From CAZRIZ01 sp050950465 (GTDB taxonomy: Bacteria; Patescibacteriota; Saccharimonadia; Saccharimonadales; Saccharimonadaceae): a stretch of 64,000 nt of DNA. Shown piece after piece: positions 17,778 to 26,070 of this stretch. The stretch lies in contig JBMNHQ010000001.1 in NCBI GenBank assembly GCA_050950465.1, forward strand, positions 62,001-126,000, given 5' to 3'. How positions within the stretch are numbered: position 1 is the stretch's first letter; every line of letters begins with the position of its first letter. The position numbers and the translations under genes are program-made. The notes beneath the pieces are model-generated. The model saw only the letters and a list, made by a program, of their open reading frames with translations, was not told the DNA's origin and searched no databases.

Positions 17778-17806
17778 ATTGTACAACTTTTTGCTAGAAA
17801 AGTAAA
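17778..17806 (-). promoter_or_regulatory. Promoter of the T-box/ileS operon
   Basis: Minus strand: TTTACT (17801-17806), 17-nt spacer, TACAAT (17778-17783). The predicted start near 17771 is just upstream of stem I of the T-box. Confidence 0.8.
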
Positions 17807-17816
17807 AGTTTTAGTC

Positions 17817-17873
17817 ATTCTGAGTCTGCAAGCCCCTTGCTTACAAAGTAAGCGGAGTGGGTTAATTCAGAAT
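17817..17873. repeat. Structured inverted repeat after the SGNH hydrolase gene
   Basis: ATTCTGA (17817-17823) and TCAGAAT (17867-17873) are complementary and enclose an inner GCTTAC/GTAAGC hairpin. It lies between the stop of the SGNH hydrolase and the T-box promoter and may end the upstream operon, but the T-tract after it on the minus strand is interrupted. Confidence 0.45.
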
Positions 17874-17916
17874 CTATCTGCTAAGCTTTGCTTGAGAAGG
17901 AAGGCAGTTCAGCCCT

Positions 17917-18528
17917 CTACACCACCCCTTTTTGCACTAAATACTCGTACACCTGCTCAGCAGTCTGCTTATGCCCTTTTATAGAAAAATGAACTTTATC
18001 AACTGCAGTATCAATACTCTTAAGGAAAATTACATCGTCACGTTTCTTTAATAAACTAATTAACTGCTTTAGCCCCTCGGGATTACCCTTGTTGCAATCA
18101 CGCGAAGTTGCAAAGGTGTGCGGAGCAATAAAAAAGACTTTTGCCTCAATCCCTTCGTTGTTTTCAATCTGTCGACCAACCTCGTCTTTATACCACATCA
18201 AATCGTCATATATTTCTTGAGCTGAGCGACCATGTTTAAATTTCAAATCATTTGTGCCAAGAGCAATAATAACAACATCAACTGGCGTGGCACTACGGAA
18301 TATGACCTCAAAATAGCGCCGACCGTTAGTATGAATCTTACCTTGCTCGGTTCGATAGTCACCCGCCACCCGAGCCGCCAGCCCTTCTTGTACAACAACC
18401 CACTTTCTGTCAAGTGACTTTCGCAAAATATTCGGCCATTGTTCGTTGTGCGGCATCCGACAACCAGACAAGGCCAATTCGCCCCAAACATTGGAGTCGC
18501 CATAAATTAACATTCTTTTTGTGGCCAT
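17917..18528 (-). CDS. SGNH/GDSL-type hydrolase
   Basis: About 203 residues from the ATG at 18528; a TTG at 18546 overlapping the preceding stop is an alternative. SGNH blocks: GDSNVWG (Ser block) near the N-terminus, ALGTNDLK (block III, Asn), and a C-terminal DKVHFSIKGH (block V with Asp and His). The family contains esterases, lipases and carbohydrate deacetylases. No signal peptide, so it is probably cytoplasmic. Last gene of a long minus-strand series. Confidence 0.85.
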   Translation of the reverse strand: MATKRMLIYGDSNVWGELALSGCRMPHNEQWPNILRKSLDRKWVVVQEGLAARVAGDYRTEQGKIHTNGRRYFEVIFRSATPVDVVIIALGTNDLKFKHGRSAQEIYDDLMWYKDEVGRQIENNEGIEAKVFFIAPHTFATSRDCNKGNPEGLKQLISLLKKRDDVIFLKSIDTAVDKVHFSIKGHKQTAEQVYEYLVQKGVV

Positions 18529-18538
18529 AGATTTGATT

Positions 18539-18901
18539 CTACTCAAGTACCCCAGCTTCTATCAGTGCACTTTCTGGGTCGTTCGCTCCTACATAATATA
18601 ATACGCCCATTAAATTACCCGCAAGCTCACCAAGGTCATCCACACCAATTATACTGTCTCTATGCTCAAGTAATTTATACCTCTCTACTATCTTTTCATA
18701 TATACGACTCCCTAGGTCTTCTCCCCAGGTTTTAACCAGATCGTCCAACATCTTTTTATACTCCTCTGGATTCTCATTTTCTTCAGGAGAATGGCCGACG
18801 GCCAACTCGCCCATTGCCTGCGTCGATTCTGGATCAAGAACCACTTCTAGACTCTCTACGTTTTCTAATTTTTTATTCTCTGGTCCTAAAAACTCACTCA
18901 T
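18539..18901 (-). CDS. Hypothetical acidic protein
   Basis: A 120-residue, strongly acidic, mostly helical protein with no membrane helix and no motif I recognise. It starts 11 nt after the DUF5680 gene stop and ends next to the SGNH hydrolase start, so it belongs to the same operon. A small regulatory or binding protein is possible; nothing in the sequence decides it. Confidence 0.65.
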   Translation of the reverse strand: MSEFLGPENKKLENVESLEVVLDPESTQAMGELAVGHSPEENENPEEYKKMLDDLVKTWGEDLGSRIYEKIVERYKLLEHRDSIIGVDDLGELAGNLMGVLYYVGANDPESALIEAGVLE

Positions 18902-18911
18902 TTTTTACTCC

Positions 18912-19373
18912 TTATTCTATTTCTCCACCATGGCAATACAGCCGATAAACCAGCTCGCCTTTGTATGATATTTCTTCGGTGCCGATAAAATCAGCCATTT
19001 CACCATCAACTTTAAAGGTATATTTCCAGTCGCCATTAATAAACTCTTTCGGACCACGTACTGGCAGAATATCGCCTTCGCCAACTTTCATCATGGCTGG
19101 CCTTAGAGCGTTTACGTCTATCGCCCCCTCCATAGCCTTGTCAAATGCCTGACCGCGATAATTCATCGCCCAAATTGGCTGATTATTCTTATACACTACC
19201 TCCTCGCCGATAAAACGCGATGAGCCAAAATAAGTGTCATGATAGGCAAACTCTCCCTGCTCAAAATGATAATCTTTTGAACTAGGCCTTAATGACTCAA
19301 CTTTCTCGCCCTGACCAGCATAAGTCGCTCGTTTGGCAGTGATTAGAAAATCTATTATTTCTTGGCTGTTCAT
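18912..19373 (-). CDS. DUF5680 family protein
   Basis: A 153-residue protein. The N-terminal IIDFLITAKRATYAGQGEKV, the middle YHDTYFGSSRFIGEEVVY and IWAMNYRGQAFD match the DUF5680 pattern, a family found as single-domain proteins and fused to HTH regulators. No catalytic residues are assigned to it that I know of. A ribosome site AAAGGAG precedes the ATG. It is within a tightly spaced operon of small accessory enzymes. Confidence 0.75.
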   Translation of the reverse strand: MNSQEIIDFLITAKRATYAGQGEKVESLRPSSKDYHFEQGEFAYHDTYFGSSRFIGEEVVYKNNQPIWAMNYRGQAFDKAMEGAIDVNALRPAMMKVGEGDILPVRGPKEFINGDWKYTFKVDGEMADFIGTEEISYKGELVYRLYCHGGEIE

Positions 19374-19383
19374 TTTTACTCCT

Positions 19384-19941
19384 TTAATTTATTACAATCA
19401 CCCCTAGTAGCGACTTTACGCGGTCGCGACTGGACTTTAATTTATAAGCATCCTTAACTAAAACATTATGACGCTGGTGCATATACTCTACCGCATCATA
19501 ATCGTCAGCATTGTAAATCAAAAAAATATCAATCGGCAATTGCGGTCGATCTTCGCAACCTGGTTTGTAAACATGCAGGTTAAAAATACCGCCGATTGAG
19601 CTGTCCTCTGAAAAATTCGGATACTCACCGGCATGAAAATCGGCCTCTACTTCACCTAGATAACTTCGGTCATCGCCACTTTGAGTAAAAATCTTATCTG
19701 TGCCAGTTTCTAAAATTTTTGCCACGTAATCATCACGACTTATTTCGTCACGCTTTTTACCCGACTGTACGCCACGCACTAAAATATTCTGCCTCGCAAA
19801 ACGACGCAGAATTTCCGCATCAATAACTTTAGCAATTGGTGTCAAATCTTGCTTATTTTCCGCATCGAACGCAAACGGATTGGTGTTCTCATCGAATTGA
19901 TATTCTTTGATATCTAATCGACTAATTTTTTGTTCAATCAT
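19384..19941 (-). CDS. Hypothetical protein
   Basis: A 185-residue soluble protein that I do not recognise. It is rich in charged residues. HRxNVLVKDAYKLKSSRDRVKSLLGVI forms a conserved-looking C-terminal block, and LPIDIFLIYNADDYDAVEYMHQRHN suggests a nucleic-acid or nucleotide related alpha/beta core, though without a diagnostic motif. It follows the DHH phosphoesterase by 4 nt and precedes DUF5680 by 10 nt, so it is co-expressed with them. Confidence 0.65.
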   Translation of the reverse strand: MIEQKISRLDIKEYQFDENTNPFAFDAENKQDLTPIAKVIDAEILRRFARQNILVRGVQSGKKRDEISRDDYVAKILETGTDKIFTQSGDDRSYLGEVEADFHAGEYPNFSEDSSIGGIFNLHVYKPGCEDRPQLPIDIFLIYNADDYDAVEYMHQRHNVLVKDAYKLKSSRDRVKSLLGVIVIN

Positions 19942-19945
19942 TTTA

Positions 19946-20893
19946 TTACCCCCTTAATTTAACCATTTTCTTAAAATCTTCTATTACCGCATCGACCAAA
20001 TCCCAGTTAGCCAGCGATGCGCCACAAGCCATGTCATGCCCGCCGCCACCATATTTTTTGGCGACGTCAACAATCTTAACTCCACGCGAGCGAAACTCGC
20101 CTAAGATTACGCCCTGTTCTGAGCTGAAAGTGAAATTAGCTCCAATTAACACACCCTCAATTTCTAGCATCGAGCCAGCCACTTCCTTAGACATAACAGA
20201 GATATCAACGTCAGGATGCTTAGCCACATCCTCTTTACTGTTCTTCAAAAAAGCTACGCCGTCTTCAATCTTAATTCTTGATTGAAAATCATATTTCATC
20301 AACCTCACCTCGGGCTTTTCAAGATACAGCCAATCATACAAGGCTACTGGATTTGCACCTAATTTCATCAATTTTGCTGAAATTTCGAATAGCCTAACGC
20401 CATCTTTTATGTAGCGAAATCGATCGGTATCGCCAACAATCCCCATCATCAACAAATCGGCACATTTGGGCGAAATCCCAAAATCTAATTCAAACAAAAT
20501 GTCCGCCAGAAAAGCAGTTGTCGATTCATAGCCAGTATCAATAAAAACCGTCGCCCTGTCGATATCGGGCTGATTGGCGTGGTGATCAATGATAATCACC
20601 TCATCTGCTGACTTGAACCTGTCGTCAAACACTCTGTCTTGAGTCGCCGCATCCACAACAATTACCAGCGCGCCGTCATATTTGTCGTCGCTAATATTAT
20701 CCATCGCCCCAACCCGACGACTTAAATCATTTTCATCACCCACGACATAAACCTCTTTATCGAAGTAAGTAGCCAAAATCGCCTCTTTTAATCCTAACTG
20801 CGACCCTAAAGCATCTAAATCAGGTTGTAAATGACGATGAATAATAATCGTCTGGTAATTTTTGATTCCTTTTTTGATTATTCCATAGTTCAT
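19946..20893 (-). CDS. DHH/DHHA1 phosphoesterase (NrnA-like nanoRNase / pAp phosphatase)
   Basis: A 315-residue protein with DHH motifs: HRHLQPDLDALGSQ near residue 20 (motif I), VVDAATQDR, IDHHANQPD near 105 (DHH motif) and GIVGDTDRF near 150. The DHHA1 domain ends with GGGGHDMACGASL near residue 285. NrnA-type enzymes degrade short RNA oligonucleotides and dephosphorylate pAp; some relatives hydrolyse cyclic dinucleotides. It follows the alpha/beta hydrolase gene in the same operon. Confidence 0.88.
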   Translation of the reverse strand: MNYGIIKKGIKNYQTIIIHRHLQPDLDALGSQLGLKEAILATYFDKEVYVVGDENDLSRRVGAMDNISDDKYDGALVIVVDAATQDRVFDDRFKSADEVIIIDHHANQPDIDRATVFIDTGYESTTAFLADILFELDFGISPKCADLLMMGIVGDTDRFRYIKDGVRLFEISAKLMKLGANPVALYDWLYLEKPEVRLMKYDFQSRIKIEDGVAFLKNSKEDVAKHPDVDISVMSKEVAGSMLEIEGVLIGANFTFSSEQGVILGEFRSRGVKIVDVAKKYGGGGHDMACGASLANWDLVDAVIEDFKKMVKLRG

Positions 20894-20911
20894 AATACAG
20901 AGCCTTTATTT

Positions 20912-21523
20912 TTACTTTTCGGCGCCCACCTTCTTAATCAATTCTACCATCTCGGGAAAGTCAGCCATATTGAAATGTGCACGGTCGGTAAAAACCATCT
21001 CGGTAGCGTTTGATAAAGCTTTTTTATATCCAGCCAACTCAGCAAAATCAACCACTAGGTCGTCCTGACTATGAATCAAAAAGATTTTATCGACTTGCTT
21101 ATTAATATTTTCTAACGAATCTGGCAAGGCAAAATCAGCCAAAGATTCTTGGCTTTCGTCTTTAAACGGCGCAGCCACTAAAATCAGCGCTTTCGCTTTG
21201 TGTGGCAAATCATTTTCCGCTAAATATTTTGCTAAAAATATGCCACCCAACGAGTGTCCAATCAAAATCGGCTTTTTATCAAGCAGCGCATAAATTCGCT
21301 CAAACCAAATCTTCCATTCTTCGTAACGCGCATTGGTAGAGTTAGGCATTTTCGGATTCAATACTATAAACCTTTCACCCAATTCTTGGCCCAACAGATC
21401 TTTCCAACCCAGTTCACGACAAAGCCTATCAAATGACAGTTCTTTAGTTTTTAGATAATTAATATAATCTTCTTGGCTATCAAAAGTCGTTCCACCATGA
21501 ATAACTAAAACTTGTTTGGTCAT
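20912..21523 (-). CDS. Alpha/beta hydrolase, RBBP9/YdeN-like
   Basis: A 203-residue protein. GHSLGGIF near residue 90 gives the nucleophile Ser; VLVIHGGT is the first strand with the oxyanion region; SQDDLVVDFAE contains the likely acidic residue and DRAHFN the catalytic His. This is the small serine hydrolase group with RBBP9 and YdeN. Substrate unknown. Its ATG overlaps the stop of the histidine phosphatase (ATGA-type coupling). Confidence 0.85.
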   Translation of the reverse strand: MTKQVLVIHGGTTFDSQEDYINYLKTKELSFDRLCRELGWKDLLGQELGERFIVLNPKMPNSTNARYEEWKIWFERIYALLDKKPILIGHSLGGIFLAKYLAENDLPHKAKALILVAAPFKDESQESLADFALPDSLENINKQVDKIFLIHSQDDLVVDFAELAGYKKALSNATEMVFTDRAHFNMADFPEMVELIKKVGAEK

Positions 21524-22092
21524 TTAACCTCCTTTTTATTATTTACCCTATAAACTACAGCTTCAGCATTACCAACCTTACCAATACGCATATTTCCTTC
21601 CCATGGAAGATTGTTGAAATAAGCATGAAAAGCACTATAAACTCCGCCGTGTGAAACTATCAAAACGGTCTTGCTCATATAGCGCTCTTTTAAATCGTCT
21701 ATTGTGGCATAAACTCGCTCAAAAAAGACTCTAACAGACTCAGTACCCTCTTTTTCTGGCTGAACATTTTTGTCAATATCAAATAACTCATGCCAAGTTT
21801 TAGAATCAACACCGCCAACCGAGCGCTCGCGCAAATCTGGCTCAATCACAATCGGAACTTTTTGCCTTTCTTTCACAATTTCCGCCGTCATTTGAGCGCG
21901 CTTCATTGGTGAAGTCACGATAACATCAACCTTGGGCAGTTTATCTCGCACTTCTTGAACCTGCTTAACACCTTCTTCGTTTAGCGGATAATCACTATCT
22001 TCATTGATAGCCCTGCCAGTCGCCATATCAACGTTTTGATCGGTCTGCCCATGTCGCATGAATATAAAAACAGTTTCTTTCACGCCGCTCAT
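21520..22092 (-). CDS. Histidine phosphatase family protein (phosphoglycerate mutase-like)
   Basis: A 190-residue protein. FMRHGQTDQN near residue 12 is the RHG catalytic motif; ERSVGGVDSKTWHE carries the Glu region and VSHGGVYSAF near 145 the second His. These phosphatases act on small phosphorylated metabolites or sugar phosphates. Start and stop overlap the neighbouring CPBP protease and RBBP9-like genes by 4 nt each. Confidence 0.88.
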   Translation of the reverse strand: MSGVKETVFIFMRHGQTDQNVDMATGRAINEDSDYPLNEEGVKQVQEVRDKLPKVDVIVTSPMKRAQMTAEIVKERQKVPIVIEPDLRERSVGGVDSKTWHELFDIDKNVQPEKEGTESVRVFFERVYATIDDLKERYMSKTVLIVSHGGVYSAFHAYFNNLPWEGNMRIGKVGNAEAVVYRVNNKKEVK

Positions 22093-22673
22093 ATCAATCC
22101 CAAAAATATTGTTAGTGCGCCAAAAACAGCATGACTGACCACTACGCCCAGCAAATTGTCAGTTTTAAGATAAATCAAATGCCAAATTATGCCCAAGACA
22201 AATGTCGCTACTAGCAGAATCCAGTCTTTGTAAATGATGTGGACTAAACTATACAGCAGTGTCGAAATTAAAATGGTTGGCCATTTGTCTAATTTAAATA
22301 TTTTACCAAAATAAGTTGTCGCTCCGCGATATAAAAACTCTTGAACTGGCGAAGAAACAAATACGTAAAATAAGTAAAACAGCAACGTTTCGTTTGGCTC
22401 AAAACGTGCGCCAATGAATTTATAAGCCGCTAGCGCCGCCAATACAAAAAATAGAGTAACGCCAAGTACCGACTTTAACGAAGTTTGCCATTTTTTGGTC
22501 GTCAAACCAAGCTCATGGTTTTTTACGCCCATGAATCGCAATACTAAATAAGACAAGATCCCATAAGCCACCAAAAAGACAAATTTATACTCAAACGGCA
22601 ACACACCAAAAAATATCAACAACGGAACTGCGATGTAACCGAGAACCAAACTGAGTACGACACCCCTCCTCAT
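22089..22673 (-). CDS. CPBP-family intramembrane protease-like protein
   Basis: A 194-residue protein with five or six membrane helices. CPBP/CAAX motifs: QEFLYRG near residue 115 (the EExxxR motif with its first Glu replaced by Gln), a LLYSLVH motif (FxxxH-type), and a late SHAVFG. The family contains prenyl-protein proteases and bacteriocin self-immunity proteins. The Gln substitution may weaken catalysis. It is coupled by 4-nt overlaps to GNAT and histidine phosphatase genes. Confidence 0.8.
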   Translation of the reverse strand: MRRGVVLSLVLGYIAVPLLIFFGVLPFEYKFVFLVAYGILSYLVLRFMGVKNHELGLTTKKWQTSLKSVLGVTLFFVLAALAAYKFIGARFEPNETLLFYLFYVFVSSPVQEFLYRGATTYFGKIFKLDKWPTILISTLLYSLVHIIYKDWILLVATFVLGIIWHLIYLKTDNLLGVVVSHAVFGALTIFLGLI

Positions 22674-23188
22674 TTCGCTGAGCGCTCCATTCTTATCGCT
22701 GGCAGCTTGTCAGATGAAATCTTGCGCTCGCCTGGAACGATCCTGAAACCACATTTCTCATAAAACTTAATCGCTCGCGCATTGTACTCCACCACCCACA
22801 AATCAACTTTCTCGTCACCAAGAAAATCTCGCGCTTCGTCTACCAGTCGCTGCGCCAGGCCAGTACCATGAGTTGATTTATCAGTATACATGCCAGACAA
22901 CTCTTTTGAGCCATCATCGTGCGTCAAGAAATGCACAAACCCTACCACTTCTCCGTCTCGCTTCGCCACACGGTAAAACTGCGTTTCATCAGCAAAAACT
23001 TTACCCAAATGCTCGTAAGACTCCGCCAACTTCTCTGGCGTAAACCAGCTCGCCGTGCGCTCACGCAACCACTCTGCCGTCACACCAATTTCTGGGTTCT
23101 CGTAAGTATCGCGCCATGACTGCGCCTGCATACGCCGAATCGACTCAACGTCATCGATGATTGGTCTAACTATTTGGTAATTATTCAT
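22670..23188 (-). CDS. GNAT family N-acetyltransferase
   Basis: About 172 residues from the ATG at 23188; the frame extends 12 nt further to a TTG that I do not favour. The acetyl-CoA site reads YTDKSTHGTGLAQRLVDEA (V/Q-x-x-x-G-x-G/A type) near residue 105, followed by VVEYNARAIKFYEKCGFRIV, the typical motif B. Most similar in style to Rim-like or small-molecule acetyltransferases. Substrate not predictable. Confidence 0.88.
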   Translation of the reverse strand: MNNYQIVRPIIDDVESIRRMQAQSWRDTYENPEIGVTAEWLRERTASWFTPEKLAESYEHLGKVFADETQFYRVAKRDGEVVGFVHFLTHDDGSKELSGMYTDKSTHGTGLAQRLVDEARDFLGDEKVDLWVVEYNARAIKFYEKCGFRIVPGERKISSDKLPAIRMERSAK

Positions 23189-23207
23189 CTTATTTTTCAA
23201 ACAAAAG

Positions 23208-23708
23208 CTACGACTCAGGCTTGTCTGGCGATTGATTCTTCAATTCTTTAACTTCGTTTGCTAAGCGCCCCAAATCGTGATCAATCACCGTTGGCATCAA
23301 TCCAATCACTTCATAATAATGGTCTTGTTCAGGATTTGGCTTCTCATACAGATAAACTGGCACTCCTAATGCATAAGCCACGCCCATTTCTAAAAATGAA
23401 TTCGGACCGATATAGCCTGATATACCCTTTTTCTCAGCATTGAACAATAGTATAGCTCGACTACCAAGTATCTTTTTCAAGTGGTGATCAATATATTTTT
23501 TCTTCTCAACCGCAATCGCTTCATCCGATGCATTATCCCAATCAAAACCGCCCTCTTCGGCAACTGGGCGATCTACTTTGAGTCCCATCTCACTCAGCTC
23601 ATCCGCAACCTTAAGCCACTGTTCACTCAAGGACATCGATCCCGAAATCAAAACATCAATATCTTTTTCTTCTGATTGATAGTTATTCACGTGCTCCATT
23701 CGCCTCAT
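23208..23708 (-). CDS. Nucleoside 2-deoxyribosyltransferase-like protein
   Basis: A 166-residue protein with a Rossmann-like fold. VLISGSMS near residue 20 is the first strand and loop, AILLFNAEKKG is a central strand, and GPNSFLEMGVAYALGVPVYLYE carries the conserved Glu of NDT-like proteins (SxxEMGxAxALGxPV). True deoxyribosyltransferases exchange bases on deoxynucleosides, and related proteins act in toxin or defence systems. First gene of the long minus-strand operon. Confidence 0.75.
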   Translation of the reverse strand: MRRMEHVNNYQSEEKDIDVLISGSMSLSEQWLKVADELSEMGLKVDRPVAEEGGFDWDNASDEAIAVEKKKYIDHHLKKILGSRAILLFNAEKKGISGYIGPNSFLEMGVAYALGVPVYLYEKPNPEQDHYYEVIGLMPTVIDHDLGRLANEVKELKNQSPDKPES

Positions 23709-23813
23709 TTCTAGAAATGTAAATTCATTTATATTCGGTGATTGTTAATCAAAAAACACCTAAGATCTACTATTATTTTACAATTTTTCAGTCAAAAAAT
23801 AAAGATATTACCA

Positions 23814-24599
23814 CTAGACCACTTTGTTGGCGATTTCTGCCGCCAGCTCTTCCAGATACTCCGCCAAGCCATCGTCCGCCACATCACCAATCACTCGATC
23901 GGCTATTTGTTTTAGCTCATCAGCCGCATTGCTCATCGCCACTTTATAACCCACTGCTTCAAACAAACTTATGTCGTTTCGTCCATCACCCGCCGCCAAC
24001 ATTTCCGACGGATCAACACCAACCATCTTGGCTAGTTCGTGGACCGCTTTGCCTTTGTTAGCTCGATTATCAGTCAGGTGGATATGAAACAACCCAGGCA
24101 CCTCACCCGAAGGCACAACATGACAAGAAATATCATCCACGCCGTCAAATTGTTTAACAATCATATCAACTGATTCTGGCGGAATCAAAAGCACTACGAT
24201 TCGCTTCAGTCCCTCAGGATTTTCAATTTCGCTCAAAACTGCGCCAGATTGATATTGTTTACGACCATTATTCCCATCTGTCAAAACAGAGAAATCTAAT
24301 TTCGAAGTAATTGCAATAATTTCTGCAACTTTGCTCGGCGTAATACTATGTCGTACCAAAACCGTTCCGTCTGGCTGTACAATTTCAGCACCACCATATA
24401 AAACCGCTGGATTTTGGCTTGGCAAAACTTTCATCAATGGTTGAGCATTGGGAAAACTACGCGACGACACTAAATAAAATTCGATTCCTAAGTCTTTCAG
24501 CGCTCTAATCGCCGCTAACATCCGCTCGCTCGGCAGAGTTTGCTTAGGTGTATCTAGCAATGTACCGTCAATATCACTAACTATGGCCCGTATTCTCAT
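23814..24599 (-). CDS. HAD-superfamily (Cof-type) phosphatase
   Basis: About 261 residues from the ATG at 24599; the reading frame upstream of it lies in the promoter. DIDGTLLDT near residue 8 is HAD motif I, LVSSR motif II, and GDGRNDISLFEAVG near 205 motif IV; the C2 cap in between is the Cof type. Such enzymes dephosphorylate sugar phosphates or nucleotides. It has its own promoter and is followed by a 105-nt gap before the next operon. Confidence 0.88.
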   Translation of the reverse strand: MRIRAIVSDIDGTLLDTPKQTLPSERMLAAIRALKDLGIEFYLVSSRSFPNAQPLMKVLPSQNPAVLYGGAEIVQPDGTVLVRHSITPSKVAEIIAITSKLDFSVLTDGNNGRKQYQSGAVLSEIENPEGLKRIVVLLIPPESVDMIVKQFDGVDDISCHVVPSGEVPGLFHIHLTDNRANKGKAVHELAKMVGVDPSEMLAAGDGRNDISLFEAVGYKVAMSNAADELKQIADRVIGDVADDGLAEYLEELAAEIANKVV

Positions 24600-24606
24600 T
24601 TCATTT

Positions 24607-24635
24607 ATATTACAATCTCTCGATAGAAAAGTAAA
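24607..24635 (-). promoter_or_regulatory. Promoter of the HAD phosphatase gene
   Basis: Minus strand: TTTACT (24630-24635), 17-nt spacer, TAATAT (24607-24612), ending 7 nt before the ATG at 24599. A leaderless transcript is expected. The -35 hexamer is the same as in the T-box operon. Confidence 0.65.
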
Positions 24636-24655
24636 ATTGACCACCCTCCTCTGTA

Positions 24656-24684
24656 TTGACTTTTTCAAGCGTAAGTGATATAAT
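24656..24684 (+). promoter_or_regulatory. Strong promoter of the orphan membrane-protein gene
   Basis: TTGACT (24656-24661), 17-nt spacer, TATAAT (24679-24684). It starts an unusually long 5' leader of about 105 nt containing the repeated element described at 24675-24760. Confidence 0.85.
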
Positions 24685-24760
24685 ACTAGTACGCGAGTGA
24701 AAAGAAAACAAGTTTTCTTTTCTGAGTGTGCGACATATTACACGATAGTATGGCATTAAC
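24675..24760 (+). repeat. Promoter-leader element, copy A (second copy 33668-33760 in minus orientation)
   Basis: About 76 nt are roughly 89 percent identical to the sequence upstream of the metK riboswitch, from GTGATATAATACTAG through to ACACGATAGTAT. It includes the -10 box. Downstream it can form a perfect 11-bp hairpin GAAAAGAAAAC/GTTTTCTTTTC and then a GTGT...ACAC pairing. In copy B the hairpin keeps its pairing with G-U wobble. Similarity outside the two elements is lost at once. Confidence 0.8.
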
Positions 24761-24795
24761 ATGTTCACTGGAATACTTTTAGGAGGGAAAGAAAA

Positions 24796-25236
24796 ATGAG
24801 TGAATTGCTCAAACTCGGTTTCGAAAGTAACAATGCGGCTTTGGCCATAATAATGTTGGGGGTGATAATCTTTACAATTGGCTGGTTGATATATCTTATT
24901 ATCAGCTACGCCACCACTGGTCTTAGGTGGAAATCACTTGGGACAAAGGAGGAAGATGCCATTCTCTTAGAAACCAGAGAGGTTTTCAAGATGGGACCAA
25001 CAGCGATAATAGGCAAGATGATAATCCCCAGCTCGTATCACACCGAAAGATTGACCGTTGTTCGCTTAGAGGATGGTAGTGAAAAAACCATTGAAAGCGA
25101 TAGTCTCTACTGCTATGCCAAAGGTCTTAAGCCCGGTAATATAATCAGATTGATTCTAGATGTTTCGCAACATAAAAAGACTGGTGCTATCGACAAGAGT
25201 TTCGTCAGGTTTATCTCACCCGACTTAAACTACTAA
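24796..25236 (+). CDS. Hypothetical single-pass membrane protein
   Basis: A 146-residue protein with one membrane helix at about 17-39 and a C-terminal soluble domain rich in beta strands (ERLTVVRLEDGSEKTIESD, then GLKPGNIIRLILDV). The C-terminal part resembles a small barrel of the OB or SH3 kind facing the cytoplasm or outside; I cannot name a family. AGGAGGGAAAG lies 6 nt before the ATG. A strong promoter and a long structured leader imply high or regulated expression. Confidence 0.75.
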   Translation: MSELLKLGFESNNAALAIIMLGVIIFTIGWLIYLIISYATTGLRWKSLGTKEEDAILLETREVFKMGPTAIIGKMIIPSSYHTERLTVVRLEDGSEKTIESDSLYCYAKGLKPGNIIRLILDVSQHKKTGAIDKSFVRFISPDLNY

Positions 25237-25244
25237 ACCGACAA

Positions 25245-25272
25245 AAGGCTCCGATATAAGTCGGGGCTTTTT
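25245..25272 (+). terminator. Intrinsic terminator of the orphan membrane-protein gene
   Basis: GCTCCGA (25248-25254) pairs with TCGGGGC (25261-25267), including one G-U pair, followed by TTTTTA. Confidence 0.85.
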
Positions 25273-25336
25273 ACTTTATGATAATCACAAAATTACGCGC
25301 CAAACTTCCCATAGCCTACATTTAACAAGAAACACG

Positions 25337-26032
25337 CTACCATTCAAAACCAAAACCATATACCTTTACTCCACCAGCACCCAACTCCTCTGTTCCACCG
25401 TCAACAAAAGCATTGCCAGCAAAGCTTGGTTCGACACAAACATAATTACCCAGTAAATCGGTCCAAATCGCAAAACAATTTAGATTAGTTTGGTTAAATA
25501 TAATTTCACGACCGCCAATTTTAGCCGATTTTACATTGTCTCGAAAAATTGTACCCTCAAGTTCGTCTAACTGTAAAATTTCATCATCCAATCGAAACGA
25601 TACCTCATCTTTTTTCGTTGCAAAATACGGATGAAAAGCTGGCGCCACTTCCAGCACCTCGTCATTTAGATTCTTTAAGATTAATTTCAAATTTAATTTT
25701 CTATCAGACAAATCCACCTCCAGTACTGATTGAAGTTTTTTATAAGGCTTCGCGCCGCCCTCCAGCAACAAGACTACTCGATTAGCTGATTGTTTAATAA
25801 CTTGCCAAGTCAATTCCCGACCAAAGCCGTGTTGATTTAGGTCAAACTTATTATCTGGACCAAAATTTGGTAAACAAACATGCAAGCCACCCCGAGTCTT
25901 TATCTCACCCGATTTATTCTTTAGTTGTGTTCGTGGAAACAAGATATCCTTACCAAACGAGCGCAAACTCACCAAAAACGCCCCTTTTGGGTCAACTTCT
26001 AGTATCGTCTCACCACTTTTTAACTCAATCAT
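25337..26032 (-). CDS. Aldose 1-epimerase-like protein
   Basis: A 231-residue protein of the galactose mutarotase-like fold. NFGPDNKFDLNQHGFGRELTW near residue 55 contains the HG motif, APAFHPYFATK near 130 the second catalytic His region, and FAIWTDLLGNYVCVEPSFAG the C-terminal Glu. It most resembles short glucose-6-phosphate 1-epimerase or YeaD-like proteins. It would interconvert sugar anomers feeding the sugar-phosphate pathway. Confidence 0.85.
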   Translation of the reverse strand: MIELKSGETILEVDPKGAFLVSLRSFGKDILFPRTQLKNKSGEIKTRGGLHVCLPNFGPDNKFDLNQHGFGRELTWQVIKQSANRVVLLLEGGAKPYKKLQSVLEVDLSDRKLNLKLILKNLNDEVLEVAPAFHPYFATKKDEVSFRLDDEILQLDELEGTIFRDNVKSAKIGGREIIFNQTNLNCFAIWTDLLGNYVCVEPSFAGNAFVDGGTEELGAGGVKVYGFGFEW

Positions 26033-26070
26033 ACCACTAGTCTAAACAAACATCCTCATCAAAGCAACCA

